41,701 nucleotides of DNA from Chloroflexota bacterium (GCA_012729755.1 JAAYCN010000094.1:1-41701); one strand, 5' to 3'. Counted from the stretch's first letter, positions 9,227-17,199 are shown. Notes: a model not told the origin generated them from the sequence alone. Translations and numbers: made by a program.

Positions 9227-9243
9227 GAATCCTCTCTGCGCAA

Positions 9244-9252
9244 ATTATATCA
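9244..9252 (-). promoter_or_regulatory. Extended -10 promoter for rsbW-like/SpoIIE unit
   Basis: Minus strand TGATATAAT, an extended -10, 17 nt before the ATG at 9226. The surrounding ATGATATAATTTG is identical to the -10 region of mreB. It is back to back with the radC promoter, and the whole divergent gap is only 62 bp. Confidence 0.5.
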
Positions 9253-9253
9253 T

Positions 9254-9282
9254 TCGGCATTTCAGAAATCTTTGGGTAGAAT
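9254..9282 (+). promoter_or_regulatory. radC promoter, apparently leaderless
   Basis: TAGAAT at 9277-9282 lies 6 nt before the radC ATG, so transcription would start at or next to the A of ATG. A 4/6 match to TTGACA (TCGGCA, 9254-9259) lies 17 nt upstream. No ribosome site fits in the gap. Confidence 0.5.
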
Positions 9283-9288
9283 CAGAAT

Positions 9289-9993
9289 ATGGTCGAGAGA
9301 AAGAATGTTCGCATCAAAGATTTGCAAACCGAAAATCGCCCCCGTGAGCGGCTATCCCGCCTGGGGGCTGGCGTTTTGAGCGATGGTGAGCTGTTGGCTA
9401 TTCTTCTCAGCACCGGAACCAGTGAAAAAAGTTCAATTGAGCTCGGGAACGAAATTTTAAAGGAATTGGGCGGATTAAACGGATTAGCCAGAGCGGATAT
9501 CAGTTCCTTGATGTCGATCAAAGGAGTGGGGGAAGCCAAAGCGGCACAATTGTTGGCGGCAATGGAGCTGGCAATTCGCTTGAAGCGAGCTGACATTCAG
9601 CCTCGCAAGACTGTGCTCAGTCCGCAGGACGTCGCCGAAATGCTGCTGCCTGGTTTGTCAAAAGAAAGCCAGGAGGTTTTTTGGGTAGTGTATTTGAACA
9701 GACGCAATCAAATGCTGCATGCGGAGGAGCTTTTCAGGGGAGCGCAGGATCGGTTGACGATCAACATTGGGGAGATCTTCACACAGGCGGTGAGACGCAA
9801 GGCAATCAGCATTATCATCGCGCATAATCATCCCTCAGGTGACCCGAGCGAGAGCCCCGAAGACGTTAACCTTACACGGGCAGTAATTGAGGCTGGGCGT
9901 ATCTTGGATATTAATGTGCTTGACCATCTGGTGATCGGGCAAAAGACCTATACTTCGATCCGCCGTGAGCACCCGTCCCTTTGGCTTAATTAA
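9289..9993 (+). CDS. radC: RadC family JAB-domain protein
   Basis: 234 residues, full length for the family. The N-terminal part (about 1-100) holds the RadC UPF0758 helix-hairpin-helix region with IKGVGEAKAAQLLA. The C-terminal JAB/MPN+ domain carries AHNHPSGDPSESPED, the HxH-x7-S-x2-D zinc signature of JAMM metallo-hydrolases. The historical DNA-repair role in E. coli has been questioned, so the function is best given as a putative metal-dependent hydrolase linked to DNA metabolism. The start is set by the ATG 6 nt after a -10 box and by the N-terminal MVERKNVRIKDL, which resembles other RadC starts. The 3' end overlaps the convergent pseudouridine synthase gene by 8 nt. Confidence 0.93.
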   Translation: MVERKNVRIKDLQTENRPRERLSRLGAGVLSDGELLAILLSTGTSEKSSIELGNEILKELGGLNGLARADISSLMSIKGVGEAKAAQLLAAMELAIRLKRADIQPRKTVLSPQDVAEMLLPGLSKESQEVFWVVYLNRRNQMLHAEELFRGAQDRLTINIGEIFTQAVRRKAISIIIAHNHPSGDPSESPEDVNLTRAVIEAGRILDINVLDHLVIGQKTYTSIRREHPSLWLN

Positions 9994-10657
9994 AGTCAGC
10001 GAAATCGGCCGGATCAGGCAAGTTGAACAGGAGTTTTTTTTCGGTTGCCGGGTGTGAGAAACCCAATTGACAGGCATGCAGTAAGATGCGCGCAGGTATT
10101 GTCGGCGCTTCAAGCTGGGATGGCTGATAGAGCGAATCGCCAAGAATGGCAAACCCTAAGGCATAGAGGTGGGCGCGTATTTGGTGGCGAAAACCGGTAA
10201 AAATCTGGCACTCGATCATCGCTGTCTGTTCAGCCTTTGATATCACTCTGAATACTGTCTTGGCGGGTTTACCGCGAGTTGCGCTGACGCGGGTGCGATG
10301 CCTGCGATCGGCGTTGACCAGGAGCGGAGCATCCGTGGTAATCTCCTCCCAGGCGGGGACGGGCTGAACAACGGCATGGTAGCGTTTTGTCACCAGATGG
10401 TCTCTGAATTGGCGATTAAGCTCGCGGTGGCTCTCGGGGTCGCGCGCCAACACCATCAACCCGCTGGTTTCCCGATCGAGTCGATGCACCATCCAGAGTT
10501 TTCCCCAATCTTTCTCAAGGATGGAACTTAGATAAGGAAGGCTCTGATCGTAGCCATCCCGCACAGACAGCAAGCCAGCCGGTTTATTGATAATCAGAAT
10601 GGACTCATCGGAAAAGATGATCTGAGGCGGGGTCTGAAAATCAGCAGGGTGGTTCAC
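9986..10657 (-). CDS. RluA-family RNA pseudouridine synthase
   Basis: 223 residues. The catalytic motif HRLDRETSGLMVLARD is at about residues 58-73, with Asp61 the nucleophile that converts uridine to pseudouridine in rRNA or tRNA. The N-terminal INKPAGLLSVRDG and the C-terminal FRHQIRAHLYALGFAILGDSLY complete the family fold. There is no N-terminal S4 domain, as in RluA/TruC-type rather than RluC/RluD-type enzymes. Target uridine cannot be assigned. It converges with radC and overlaps it by 8 nt. Its start lies about 40 nt downstream of the end of the zinc-ribbon gene on the same strand. Confidence 0.9.
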   Translation of the reverse strand: MNHPADFQTPPQIIFSDESILIINKPAGLLSVRDGYDQSLPYLSSILEKDWGKLWMVHRLDRETSGLMVLARDPESHRELNRQFRDHLVTKRYHAVVQPVPAWEEITTDAPLLVNADRRHRTRVSATRGKPAKTVFRVISKAEQTAMIECQIFTGFRHQIRAHLYALGFAILGDSLYQPSQLEAPTIPARILLHACQLGFSHPATEKKLLFNLPDPADFADFN

Positions 10658-10697
10658 TTAACGATGCTTGGCGAAATGCATGTTAATTCTGAGCATC

Positions 10698-11300
10698 CTA
10701 ATTTGAACCCGTGTCCAATAAGGAACCACAATTAGGGCAGATGGTCTCGGTGCTCTTGGTGACAAAACCGCATTTCGGACAAGTTTGCGGCCGCACGTCG
10801 GCTAATGGCGCGCCGCATGCCAGGCATCGATTGGTGTCAATTGGGTTGGGAGTGGTGCAAAATGGGCAGGTCATGCGCTTGAGCCGTTCTGAGAGAGCCT
10901 GACCAGTACCTTTTTGTCTGGCGCTGTGATCGAGAACGGCAAACACCTTTTCTTCGAGCTGCAACGATTCGACATCTTGGGCAATGTCATCGAGTCGGCT
11001 GAGAATAGAAAAAGGATTGCGCAGGGCGCTCAAGGCGCTGATGCCAAGACTGGCGGCCAAACCCAGCCAAAGTTGCTCGGTGGTCTGAACGCTAACCCCA
11101 TCCTCTACCTTTGACAAGGTTACAGTCAGAGCCGTATCACCACCACTGTGCCGATCGCGTCGAGTGGCAATCTGCACAGCCATGCGGTCGGGTTGACCAA
11201 ACTTTTGGACCTGATAACTGCCTCGGTGGAAGTAAGCCACCAGGTCATTAGCCAATTCGACAGGGGTTAAATCACCATGGTATATTTTGATCGTGTTCAT
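10698..11300 (-). CDS. Double zinc-ribbon protein of unknown function
   Basis: 200 residues. The C-terminal third contains four CxxC knuckles (CPFC, CLAC, CPKC, CPNC), which form two zinc ribbons of the DZANK type. The N-terminal 130 residues look like a small alpha/beta domain beginning MNTIKIYHGDLTPVELAND, with one hydrophobic stretch (LGLAASLGISALSAL); I do not recognise it. Double zinc ribbons often mediate protein or nucleic-acid contacts, but no role can be deduced. An AGGAAA ribosome site lies upstream of ATG 11300. The promoter shares a palindromic -10 with the divergent SH3-like gene. Confidence 0.75.
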   Translation of the reverse strand: MNTIKIYHGDLTPVELANDLVAYFHRGSYQVQKFGQPDRMAVQIATRRDRHSGGDTALTVTLSKVEDGVSVQTTEQLWLGLAASLGISALSALRNPFSILSRLDDIAQDVESLQLEEKVFAVLDHSARQKGTGQALSERLKRMTCPFCTTPNPIDTNRCLACGAPLADVRPQTCPKCGFVTKSTETICPNCGSLLDTGSN

Positions 11301-11320
11301 ATGTGCGGTTTCCTGAGTAG

Positions 11321-11328
11321 ATTATAAT
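11321..11328. promoter_or_regulatory. Palindromic bidirectional -10 element
   Basis: ATTATAAT is its own reverse complement, so it gives a perfect TATAAT on both strands (plus 11323-11328, minus 11326-11321). It sits in the 63-bp gap between divergent starts at 11300 and 11364. On the minus strand a TTGACA (11352-11347) lies 20 nt upstream, longer than the optimal spacer; the plus strand -35 is weak. Confidence 0.55.
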
Positions 11329-11363
11329 CGTTGCTGAGCTTAGCTCTGTCAAGGATGAGAGAG

Positions 11364-11993
11364 ATGTATATGTTAAGAAAGCTATCTGTAATCGGTGTTT
11401 TAAGCCTGCTGCTGTTGCTTGGGGTTGTGCTCAATCTGTTGCCCAACGCTGTCGTACCAGTTCGGGCACAGTTTCCGACGGTTTCGATCCCAACGGTGAC
11501 TTCGTCACCGCGCGGGTCATACATTATCGCGTTACAAACTACTTCATCTGAATATGTGCCTGTCAATGTGAGAGTTGGGCCCAGCCGATTAAGTGAGCGG
11601 ATTGGGGTCTTGCTTGTCAATCAGGAGGCCAAGGCGGTTGGACGTTACGGCGATTGGATTCAGATTGAATATATCGGCGGAATCGATGGGCTTGGTTGGG
11701 TATTTGAGCCTAATGTCACCTTGATCGGGGCCGTACCGGACGTGCAGCCCCCACCCACGCCAACCCCTGCAATCACCATGACAATAGACCCGACATTAGC
11801 CGCTCAATTCCTGCCGCAGGTTGAGGAAACCCGCCTGCCTACCTTTACAGAGCCCCCGATGCTCATGATCCCAACCTACCAGGAAGTGACGGGAGCTACG
11901 GCGCCCGGAGGCATTCCGTTGGGTTTTGTGATCGTGGTTTTGGCTGGCATTGGACTGTTTCTCACGTTAATCGCAGTTCTCAGACGTGGTTAG
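11364..11993 (+). CDS. Secreted or anchored SH3-like domain protein
   Basis: About 209 residues. The N-terminus MYMLRKLSVIGVLSLLLLLG is a signal peptide with a basic start, a long hydrophobic core and a VRA-Q cleavage-like site. Residues about 50-110 form a bacterial SH3-like (SH3b) module containing VPVNVRVGPS and GRYGDWIQIEY. A Pro/Thr linker (PPPTPTPAIT) and a C-terminal hydrophobic segment followed by RRG suggest a membrane-anchored extracellular protein. SH3b domains usually bind cell-wall or other surface ligands. ATG 11364 was chosen because AAGGA lies 8 nt upstream; nearby alternatives at 11355 and 11370 are possible. The 3' end overlaps the convergent patatin gene by 4 nt. Confidence 0.75.
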   Translation: MYMLRKLSVIGVLSLLLLLGVVLNLLPNAVVPVRAQFPTVSIPTVTSSPRGSYIIALQTTSSEYVPVNVRVGPSRLSERIGVLLVNQEAKAVGRYGDWIQIEYIGGIDGLGWVFEPNVTLIGAVPDVQPPPTPTPAITMTIDPTLAAQFLPQVEETRLPTFTEPPMLMIPTYQEVTGATAPGGIPLGFVIVVLAGIGLFLTLIAVLRRG

Positions 11994-12898
11994 TCTTTTT
12001 CTTTCTTGCTCACAGAAACATATTTAGCAATTCGCCGCATTTTATTGACCAAAGAAAGGGATTGTTCGACCTGAGGCAGGGCTTTTTGCATGGCTGTGTA
12101 ACCAAGTTCCTGCAAATCAGCGGGAATAGTGAGGTCAAGAGTGGGGTAGTGGCCGGTTTCTGGAGCGACGATCACATCTGGCTGATCGACCTTGAGGTTC
12201 ATTTCTTCCAATTTGGTAGTCAGCACGTCGATAGATTGGTAAAAAGTGACCAGGGATTCAACTAAACGGGACTTGATGAGTCGATCGATGATGCTGCTCG
12301 GAATGACATCCTGAAAGGGCAAATTGGGTTCGGTATGGTCATAATCGGCAGGCTTTCGACTGAGACGCACGGCAATTACTGGCAACGTGGAGTTAATGGC
12401 CCGGGCGGAATTGACTGGCACTGGGTCGAGGATGCCGCCATCGATTAATTTGTAGTTATCGAACTCCTGCGAGGGAAAAACACCGGGAATGGCAATGGTG
12501 GAAAGAATCGCTTTCAGCGCATTTCCGGTTTTGATCACGATCTCGCGGCCCGTATACAGGTCAACCGCGGTGGCGACAAAACGAATTGGGAAGTCCTCGA
12601 TGTTCTTATCGCGCAGCGCTTCAGGAAATACCTCTTCAAGACCCAGGGTGCCGATCAGTGAACCAGAATCCGCTGAGCGTCTTTTGAAGCTGGGATTAGC
12701 GGAAAAGTGTTCGATAGCCAAATCAATTTCCTCAAAGCTGGCTCCTGAAGCGTACATGCCGCCGATCAGGCCGCCAGCGCTGGTTCCGGCGATGCCTTTG
12801 ATGACGTAATCATGATCGAGCAGGCAGCGAATCACACCGAGATGCGCGATTCCGCGCAAGCCCCCGCCGCCGAGCGCCAATAATACTTCTTTTGCCAT
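11990..12898 (-). CDS. Patatin-like phospholipase
   Basis: 302 residues. It has the oxyanion-hole glycine loop GGGGLRG (10-16), the nucleophile elbow GTSAG (38-42, Ser40) and the second catalytic motif DGG at 153-155 (Asp153), so the Ser-Asp dyad is intact. It resembles the RssA/YchK-type cytoplasmic patatins. No signal peptide is visible. The substrate is presumably an acyl ester of a phospholipid, but it is not determined. A strong GGAGGAATT ribosome site precedes ATG 12898. The promoter (TTCACA-17-TATAAT) is embedded in a 26-bp tandem repeat. Confidence 0.9.
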   Translation of the reverse strand: MAKEVLLALGGGGLRGIAHLGVIRCLLDHDYVIKGIAGTSAGGLIGGMYASGASFEEIDLAIEHFSANPSFKRRSADSGSLIGTLGLEEVFPEALRDKNIEDFPIRFVATAVDLYTGREIVIKTGNALKAILSTIAIPGVFPSQEFDNYKLIDGGILDPVPVNSARAINSTLPVIAVRLSRKPADYDHTEPNLPFQDVIPSSIIDRLIKSRLVESLVTFYQSIDVLTTKLEEMNLKVDQPDVIVAPETGHYPTLDLTIPADLQELGYTAMQKALPQVEQSLSLVNKMRRIAKYVSVSKKEKD

Positions 12899-12927
12899 AC
12901 AATTCCTCCATCACAGAATTATTAAAG

Positions 12928-12956
12928 ATTATAGACGGTTCTGCCAACGCTGTGAA
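12928..12956 (-). promoter_or_regulatory. Promoter of the patatin gene
   Basis: Minus strand TTCACA at 12956-12951, a 17-nt spacer, and a perfect TATAAT at 12933-12928. The start codon lies 29 nt downstream with a good ribosome site. The -35 box falls inside the first unit of a tandem repeat. Confidence 0.65.
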
Positions 12957-12993
12957 CGGTCGATGCTTGCCAACACTGTGAACGGTCGATGCT
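12942..12993. repeat. 26-bp tandem duplication in the patatin/smpB divergent promoter region
   Basis: Two adjacent 26-bp units (12942-12967 and 12968-12993) differ at one base only. Each contains TGTGAA, which on the minus strand is the TTCACA used as the patatin -35 box, so the duplication copies the -35 element and 5' flank. Confidence 0.85.
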
Positions 12994-13021
12994 GTACACC
13001 GGCAATGATCTGGCATTATGT

Positions 13022-13027
13022 TAAAAT
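13022..13027 (+). promoter_or_regulatory. -10 box before smpB
   Basis: TAAAAT ends 8 nt before the smpB ATG, which would give a leaderless or nearly leaderless mRNA. The -35 region (CCGGCA at 17 nt) is a poor match, so the call is modest. Confidence 0.35.
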
Positions 13028-13035
13028 AAACGCTT

Positions 13036-13485
13036 ATGGAAATAAAGACAGTAGCAACGAATCGCAAGGCGCGTTTCGAATACTTTATTGAAGAGACCTT
13101 TGAAGCGGGGCTGGTTTTGCGTGGCACTGAAATTAAATCTGTGCGCAAAGGCCAGATCAGCCTGCAGGAGGCCTATGTGCGCACAGATGGTCAACAAGCC
13201 TGGCTGGTTGGCGCGCATATCGCTCCCTATGAACATGCCAGCGCCTCACAACATTCTCCGGATCGTGAGCGCAAGCTTTTGCTGAACAAACGCGAGATCA
13301 AAGATCTTTGGGATGAAGTGCGCATTAAAGGCAAGACGATTATTCCGCTGCGGGCTTACCTGAAAGGGAATCGCGCGAAACTTGAGATAGGCGTTGCCAA
13401 GGGAAAGAAAAACTACGACAAGCGCGAATCAATTAAGGAAAAAGACATTGCCCGGGAGAACTCCCGCAGCCGCAGAGGTGAATGA
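13036..13485 (+). CDS. smpB: SsrA-binding protein SmpB
   Basis: 149 residues, the standard SmpB length. It begins with the typical NRKARFEYFIEETFEAGLVL and GTEIKSVR segments of the beta-barrel and contains YEHAS and PLRAYLKGNRAKLEIGVAKG. It ends in a basic tail (KKNYDKRESIKEKDIARENS) that enters the ribosomal decoding centre. SmpB delivers tmRNA to stalled ribosomes for trans-translation. The tmRNA gene was not found in the window. The gene stands alone, between divergent patatin and the downstream L,D-transpeptidase, which has its own promoter. Confidence 0.96.
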   Translation: MEIKTVATNRKARFEYFIEETFEAGLVLRGTEIKSVRKGQISLQEAYVRTDGQQAWLVGAHIAPYEHASASQHSPDRERKLLLNKREIKDLWDEVRIKGKTIIPLRAYLKGNRAKLEIGVAKGKKNYDKRESIKEKDIARENSRSRRGE

Positions 13486-13508
13486 GCTGGTAAGTTTTTA
13501 CCGACCAA

Positions 13509-13536
13509 TTGAGATTATTATCAAACTCGTTATAAT
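13509..13536 (+). promoter_or_regulatory. Leaderless promoter of the L,D-transpeptidase gene
   Basis: TTGAGA (13509-13514), 16-nt spacer, perfect TATAAT (13531-13536), then only 6 nt before the ATG at 13543. With a normal start about 7 nt after the -10, the A of ATG would be the first transcribed base. Confidence 0.65.
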
Positions 13537-13542
13537 CAACCT

Positions 13543-14652
13543 ATGAAAATACCTTCTCAACTTTTCAACAGGCGTGAATTCCTTAAACTCTCAGGGATGG
13601 CTGCTGGGGCGCTGATGCTGCCCATCGATTGGCGCTCACTGCGTCAGCAATCCGCGTTTTTCCCGGATGGCGCGTTATTGGGGCGCATGTGCGACGGCGA
13701 GGTGGGCGCGTTTCGTGATGTCTATACCGAGCCGAATATCAACGCTCCTACCGTGCGAAGAATATATCGCGATGAGGTTTTTGAGTTTAAGAAGGAGGTC
13801 ATCGCGACCAGTTTTGACCTTAATAACTATAATCAGCGCTGGGTAGAAATGCCTGAGGGATACGTTTATTCTCCCTGGGTGCAGAAGGTGAAAAATAAGA
13901 TTAATGATCCGGTCGCTGCGCTGCCTTTGGACGAAAAGAGCAGCCCGGGAATGTGGGTGGAGATTACGGTGCCGGTGGCGGAGGCCAGGCCGACCCGCTT
14001 GCCGGCTGGGGCTTTCTGGATCAGAGATGTCATGGAGCGGGGGTTTACCCCAAAAGTGTATGCTAACGCGGTCTATTGGGCAATGGACATGCGAATGGAA
14101 AGTGGACGCGCAGAGTATCTTTTGACCGAACGATATGGCGCTGAACTTGACACATTCTGGGTAGACGCGGCTGCGTGCAGGCCGATCAGCCCCGAAGAAA
14201 CCAGCCCAATACACCCGGATGTGGGGGATAAAGTAGTAAAAGTCGATCTTAATTTCCAGACTTTGTCCTGTTTTGAAGGAGATCGTGAGGTCTATTTTTG
14301 TGAAGTTTCAACCGGCGGGAGGTCAGAGACCAAGGGATGGGCGACGCCTGAAGGAACTCATGTAATCTGGCGGAAACTGGTGTCGCTTCATATGAGCGCT
14401 GGCGGTTTAGTGGGTTATGACACCCCAGGCATTGGCTATACGGTCCTGTTTGATGCAAATGGGGCTGCCATCCACTCGGCCTATTGGCACAACCATTTTG
14501 GCACGCCAAAATCGCACGGTTGTGTAAATTGTCGTCATGAAGATGCCAAGTGGATCTGGCGCTGGACCAACCCAAGCGTACCTTATTATCCGGGTGACCT
14601 GACCGTCTCAGGCGGAGCGGATTCGACCAGGGTCATTGTTTATTCTTCCTAA
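13543..14652 (+). CDS. Tat-exported L,D-transpeptidase (YkuD domain)
   Basis: 369 residues. A twin-arginine signal RREFLKLS lies at 10-17, followed by a hydrophobic Ala/Leu/Met segment, so export is by Tat in folded form. The C-terminal YkuD domain (about 235-369) carries the conserved His-containing HSAYWHNHFGTPKSHGCVN, with catalytic Cys327 in SHGCVN. Such enzymes form 3-3 cross-links in peptidoglycan or attach proteins to it. The middle part (about 45-160) appears to hold SH3-like wall-binding sequence, with repeated short beta motifs, but this is less certain. The start follows a -10 box by 6 nt. Confidence 0.9.
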   Translation: MKIPSQLFNRREFLKLSGMAAGALMLPIDWRSLRQQSAFFPDGALLGRMCDGEVGAFRDVYTEPNINAPTVRRIYRDEVFEFKKEVIATSFDLNNYNQRWVEMPEGYVYSPWVQKVKNKINDPVAALPLDEKSSPGMWVEITVPVAEARPTRLPAGAFWIRDVMERGFTPKVYANAVYWAMDMRMESGRAEYLLTERYGAELDTFWVDAAACRPISPEETSPIHPDVGDKVVKVDLNFQTLSCFEGDREVYFCEVSTGGRSETKGWATPEGTHVIWRKLVSLHMSAGGLVGYDTPGIGYTVLFDANGAAIHSAYWHNHFGTPKSHGCVNCRHEDAKWIWRWTNPSVPYYPGDLTVSGGADSTRVIVYSS

Positions 14653-14670
14653 ACGGCAGGATGTGACTGC

Positions 14671-15669
14671 TTGATCCAGGTTTATCTTTATTCTGATGAG
14701 AAGCATACAGAGGAAACCCGACAAATCCTCGCGACGCTGAATGAGCTCAGCAATCGTTTTGACCTGGAAGTCAATGAAATCCAGCTGCCTAAAGCCAGCT
14801 GGATCAGTGAAAAGGGCAAGGTGAACCTGCCTGAATTGCATATCGGAAATTTTATTGTCAAGGATGTTCTGAATCAGAGCGTTGTTGAAAGCACTGTGCA
14901 GCGCGCTCAGGAATTCTTGAATTATTCAATGGACAGACGCGATATGCCAGCCGTAAACAGCCTGAGCAAACCCGTTGAGCTTTCGGGTTCTGATAAATTC
15001 GCGCTCTGGTTTTCGCGCAGCTATTTGTGGTTTATCAGTCTCTTGGTGCTGATTTATGTTGGTTTGCCGTTTTTCGCTCCAGTGTTGATGAAAACCGGGG
15101 CGACTCAAGCTGCGGGTTTGATTTATCGAGGGTATCGGTTGGTATGCCATCAGCTTGGCTACCGCTCGTTCTATCTTTTTGGTGAACAGGCAGTTTATCC
15201 GCGCGCGTTGGCCGGACTGGAGGGACTAAAAACTTTTGAGGAAGCAACCCATATTCACCCGGATAATTTGACCGAATCCAGTTTATTCGTTGGCAATAAT
15301 CAATTGGGTTTCAAAGTGGCGTTATGTCAGCGGGATGTCGCTATTTATGGCTCAATCCTGCTTTTCGCGATCATCTTTGCACTGTCTAAGCGAAAGATCA
15401 AGACAATTCCCTGGTATGTCTGGTTGGTGGTTGCCCTGGGCCCAATTGGGTTAGACGGGGTCTCGCAGTTATTGAGCCAGATGGAATTTTCTTTCCTGAA
15501 CTGGCTGCCTGTGCGGGAATCCACACCTTTTTTGAGGGTGTTGACTGGCTTTATTTTTGGTTGGTTCACCTCCTGGTATGCTTTTCCGGCGCTTGAGGAG
15601 ACGCTGCTGCCAACCAGACAGCGACTCGAACTGAGAACTCTGGCCAGCCAACGGGTGAGGAAAAAATGA
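14671..15669 (+). CDS. DUF2085 membrane protein with thioredoxin-like N-terminus
   Basis: 332 residues from TTG 14671, the only in-frame start after the preceding stop, with AGGA 9 nt upstream. Residues 1-95 look like a glutaredoxin/thioredoxin-type alpha/beta domain (MIQVYLYSDEKH; LPELHIGNFIVKD) but lack a CxxC pair. The rest has four membrane segments and the DUF2085 signature Cys residues: VCHQLGYRSFYLFGEQ and ALCQRDVAIYGS, followed by GPIGLDGVSQL. DUF2085 proteins have no established function; the paired Cys/His could bind metal or haem, which is conjecture. It is the first gene of a set of four overlapping genes (with pgeF, yggS, yggT). Confidence 0.8.
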   Translation: MIQVYLYSDEKHTEETRQILATLNELSNRFDLEVNEIQLPKASWISEKGKVNLPELHIGNFIVKDVLNQSVVESTVQRAQEFLNYSMDRRDMPAVNSLSKPVELSGSDKFALWFSRSYLWFISLLVLIYVGLPFFAPVLMKTGATQAAGLIYRGYRLVCHQLGYRSFYLFGEQAVYPRALAGLEGLKTFEEATHIHPDNLTESSLFVGNNQLGFKVALCQRDVAIYGSILLFAIIFALSKRKIKTIPWYVWLVVALGPIGLDGVSQLLSQMEFSFLNWLPVRESTPFLRVLTGFIFGWFTSWYAFPALEETLLPTRQRLELRTLASQRVRKK

Positions 15670-16454
15670 TCCGACGTGAACGAGACGGATTGCGCTATTA
15701 TCAATTTGAGAGTTTTGACGTACAGGCGGTAGATCATGCCGTCTTTACACGACTGGGTGGTGTGAGTGTTGGTTTTCATCAGAGCCTGAACTTGGGGGGC
15801 ACCTGCGGCGATGACCCTGCGGCTGTGCGCACCAACCACGAACGGGTGTTTGAAGCGCTTGGGAGGGCGTTTGAAAGTCGTTTTGACGTCTGGCAAGTGC
15901 ACGGCAAAACGATCGTAATCAGTGAAACGCCCCGACCAGTTGAGCAAAAGCACCAGCCCGCTGACGGCATCTTTACTGCCAACCCGGAGATCGTGCTGAT
16001 GATGCGGTTCGCGGACTGTGTGCCGTTGGTATTTCATGACCCGGTGCGGAAAGTGGTGGGGATTGTGCATGCTGGGTGGCAGGGAACCTTGCTGCAGATT
16101 GGAAAAGAGGCAGTTGAAAAAATCGGCGAACACTACGGCTCTCAACCAGGGGATTTGATTGTGGGCGTTGGGCCTTCGATCTGTTCACAGTGTTATCAGG
16201 TAGGCGAGGAAGTGAGAAAACAGTTCCTGAAAAGTTGGGGTGGGATTGCGGACACGTTTTTTAAACCAGATGGAGATCGCTATCTGCTTGATCTTTGGGC
16301 GGCGAATCAGTGGATTTTAAGGGGGGTGGGGGTGGTTCATATCGAGCAGTCTAACATGTGTACAGCAGAAAACCTGGACGAGTGGTATTCGTATCGAAAA
16401 GAAAAAGGAGCTACCGGCCGCTTCGGGATTGTGATAGCATTAAAGCGTGACTGA
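15666..16454 (+). CDS. pgeF: PgeF/YfiH family: purine nucleoside phosphorylase / laccase-domain protein
   Basis: 262 residues. Conserved elements are TRLGGVSVG, WQVHGKTIV, FADCVPLVFHD and HAGWQGTL, which bring together the His-Cys-His zinc site. The C-terminal part has VGPSICSQCYQVGEEV and the usual ending with NMCTAENLDEWYSYR. The family (formerly called polyphenol oxidases) includes purine nucleoside phosphorylase/adenosine deaminase activity and peptidoglycan-editing PgeF, so the exact role is open. The ATG overlaps the DUF2085 stop by 4 nt and its stop is overlapped by the GTG of yggS, in keeping with the common pgeF-yggS pairing. Confidence 0.9.
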   Translation: MIRRERDGLRYYQFESFDVQAVDHAVFTRLGGVSVGFHQSLNLGGTCGDDPAAVRTNHERVFEALGRAFESRFDVWQVHGKTIVISETPRPVEQKHQPADGIFTANPEIVLMMRFADCVPLVFHDPVRKVVGIVHAGWQGTLLQIGKEAVEKIGEHYGSQPGDLIVGVGPSICSQCYQVGEEVRKQFLKSWGGIADTFFKPDGDRYLLDLWAANQWILRGVGVVHIEQSNMCTAENLDEWYSYRKEKGATGRFGIVIALKRD

Positions 16455-17199
16455 AAACCCTTCGATTTCACAAAAAACTCGACAGATTATTGAACGGCTG
16501 CAAACCATCCAGCTTCGCGTTGAGGAAGCATGCGCCAGATCACGGCGAGACCCGGCGACGGTTAAACTCTTAGCTGTTTCTAAAAAACAATCGTTAGACA
16601 CAATCAGGGCTGGATACGCGGCAGGTTTAAGAAATTTCGCTGAAAACTACGCCGAAGAGGCAACCGAAAAAATAGCTGTTTTGAGCGATCTGACTGGGAT
16701 CAGCTGGGAAATGGTAGGTCACATTCAAAGCAGAAAAGCAAAGTTGGTCGCTCAAGGGTTCACACGAATTCATTCTGTGGACAGCTTGAAACTGGCCCGC
16801 TTGCTTGATAGCGCACGTTCAGCGGGTCTGAAACCGCTGGAGGTTTTGCTTGAGGTGAATGTGAGCGGGGAGCTGTCAAAAGGCGGATTCATGGCGACCA
16901 ATCAGAAAGAAGAACAGGCTTTGGTCGCGATTGTTGAGCAATTCGCTGAATTCGAAAAGCTAAAAGTAACCGGGCTGATGGTCATGCCTCCTTTGCAGGC
17001 AGATCCTGAAAAGAATCGGGTTTATTTTCAGAAAGTCCGCGGCCTCGCGAGCAGATTGAATCAATCACTGGGTCAAAATAAGTTCAGAGAATTTTCGATG
17101 GGTACCTCCAGTGATTACCAGGTCGCCATCGAGGAAGGTGCGACAATTATCCGGCTGGGCGAATCTGTTTTTGGTCCAAGACATTATGAGGTGAAATGA
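16447..17199 (+). CDS. yggS: YggS/PLPBP pyridoxal-phosphate homeostasis protein
   Basis: 250 residues from GTG 16447. The PLP-binding lysine lies in KLLAVSKKQ (about residues 39-47). The barrel motifs FAENYAEEA, WEMVGHIQSRKAK, IHSVDSLKLARLLD and FSMGTSSDYQVAI (phosphate cup) are all present. YggS proteins buffer free PLP and affect amino-acid and keto-acid pools; they are not racemases. It overlaps pgeF by 8 nt and yggT by 4 nt, so the block is surely cotranscribed. This order (pgeF, yggS, yggT) is widespread near cell-division genes. Confidence 0.94.
   Translation: MTENPSISQKTRQIIERLQTIQLRVEEACARSRRDPATVKLLAVSKKQSLDTIRAGYAAGLRNFAENYAEEATEKIAVLSDLTGISWEMVGHIQSRKAKLVAQGFTRIHSVDSLKLARLLDSARSAGLKPLEVLLEVNVSGELSKGGFMATNQKEEQALVAIVEQFAEFEKLKVTGLMVMPPLQADPEKNRVYFQKVRGLASRLNQSLGQNKFREFSMGTSSDYQVAIEEGATIIRLGESVFGPRHYEVK

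Noticed and set aside
15345-16145. 266-codon minus-strand open frame
   Set aside because: It spans the ends of the DUF2085 and pgeF genes on the plus strand, both with clear family motifs; it is a shadow frame.
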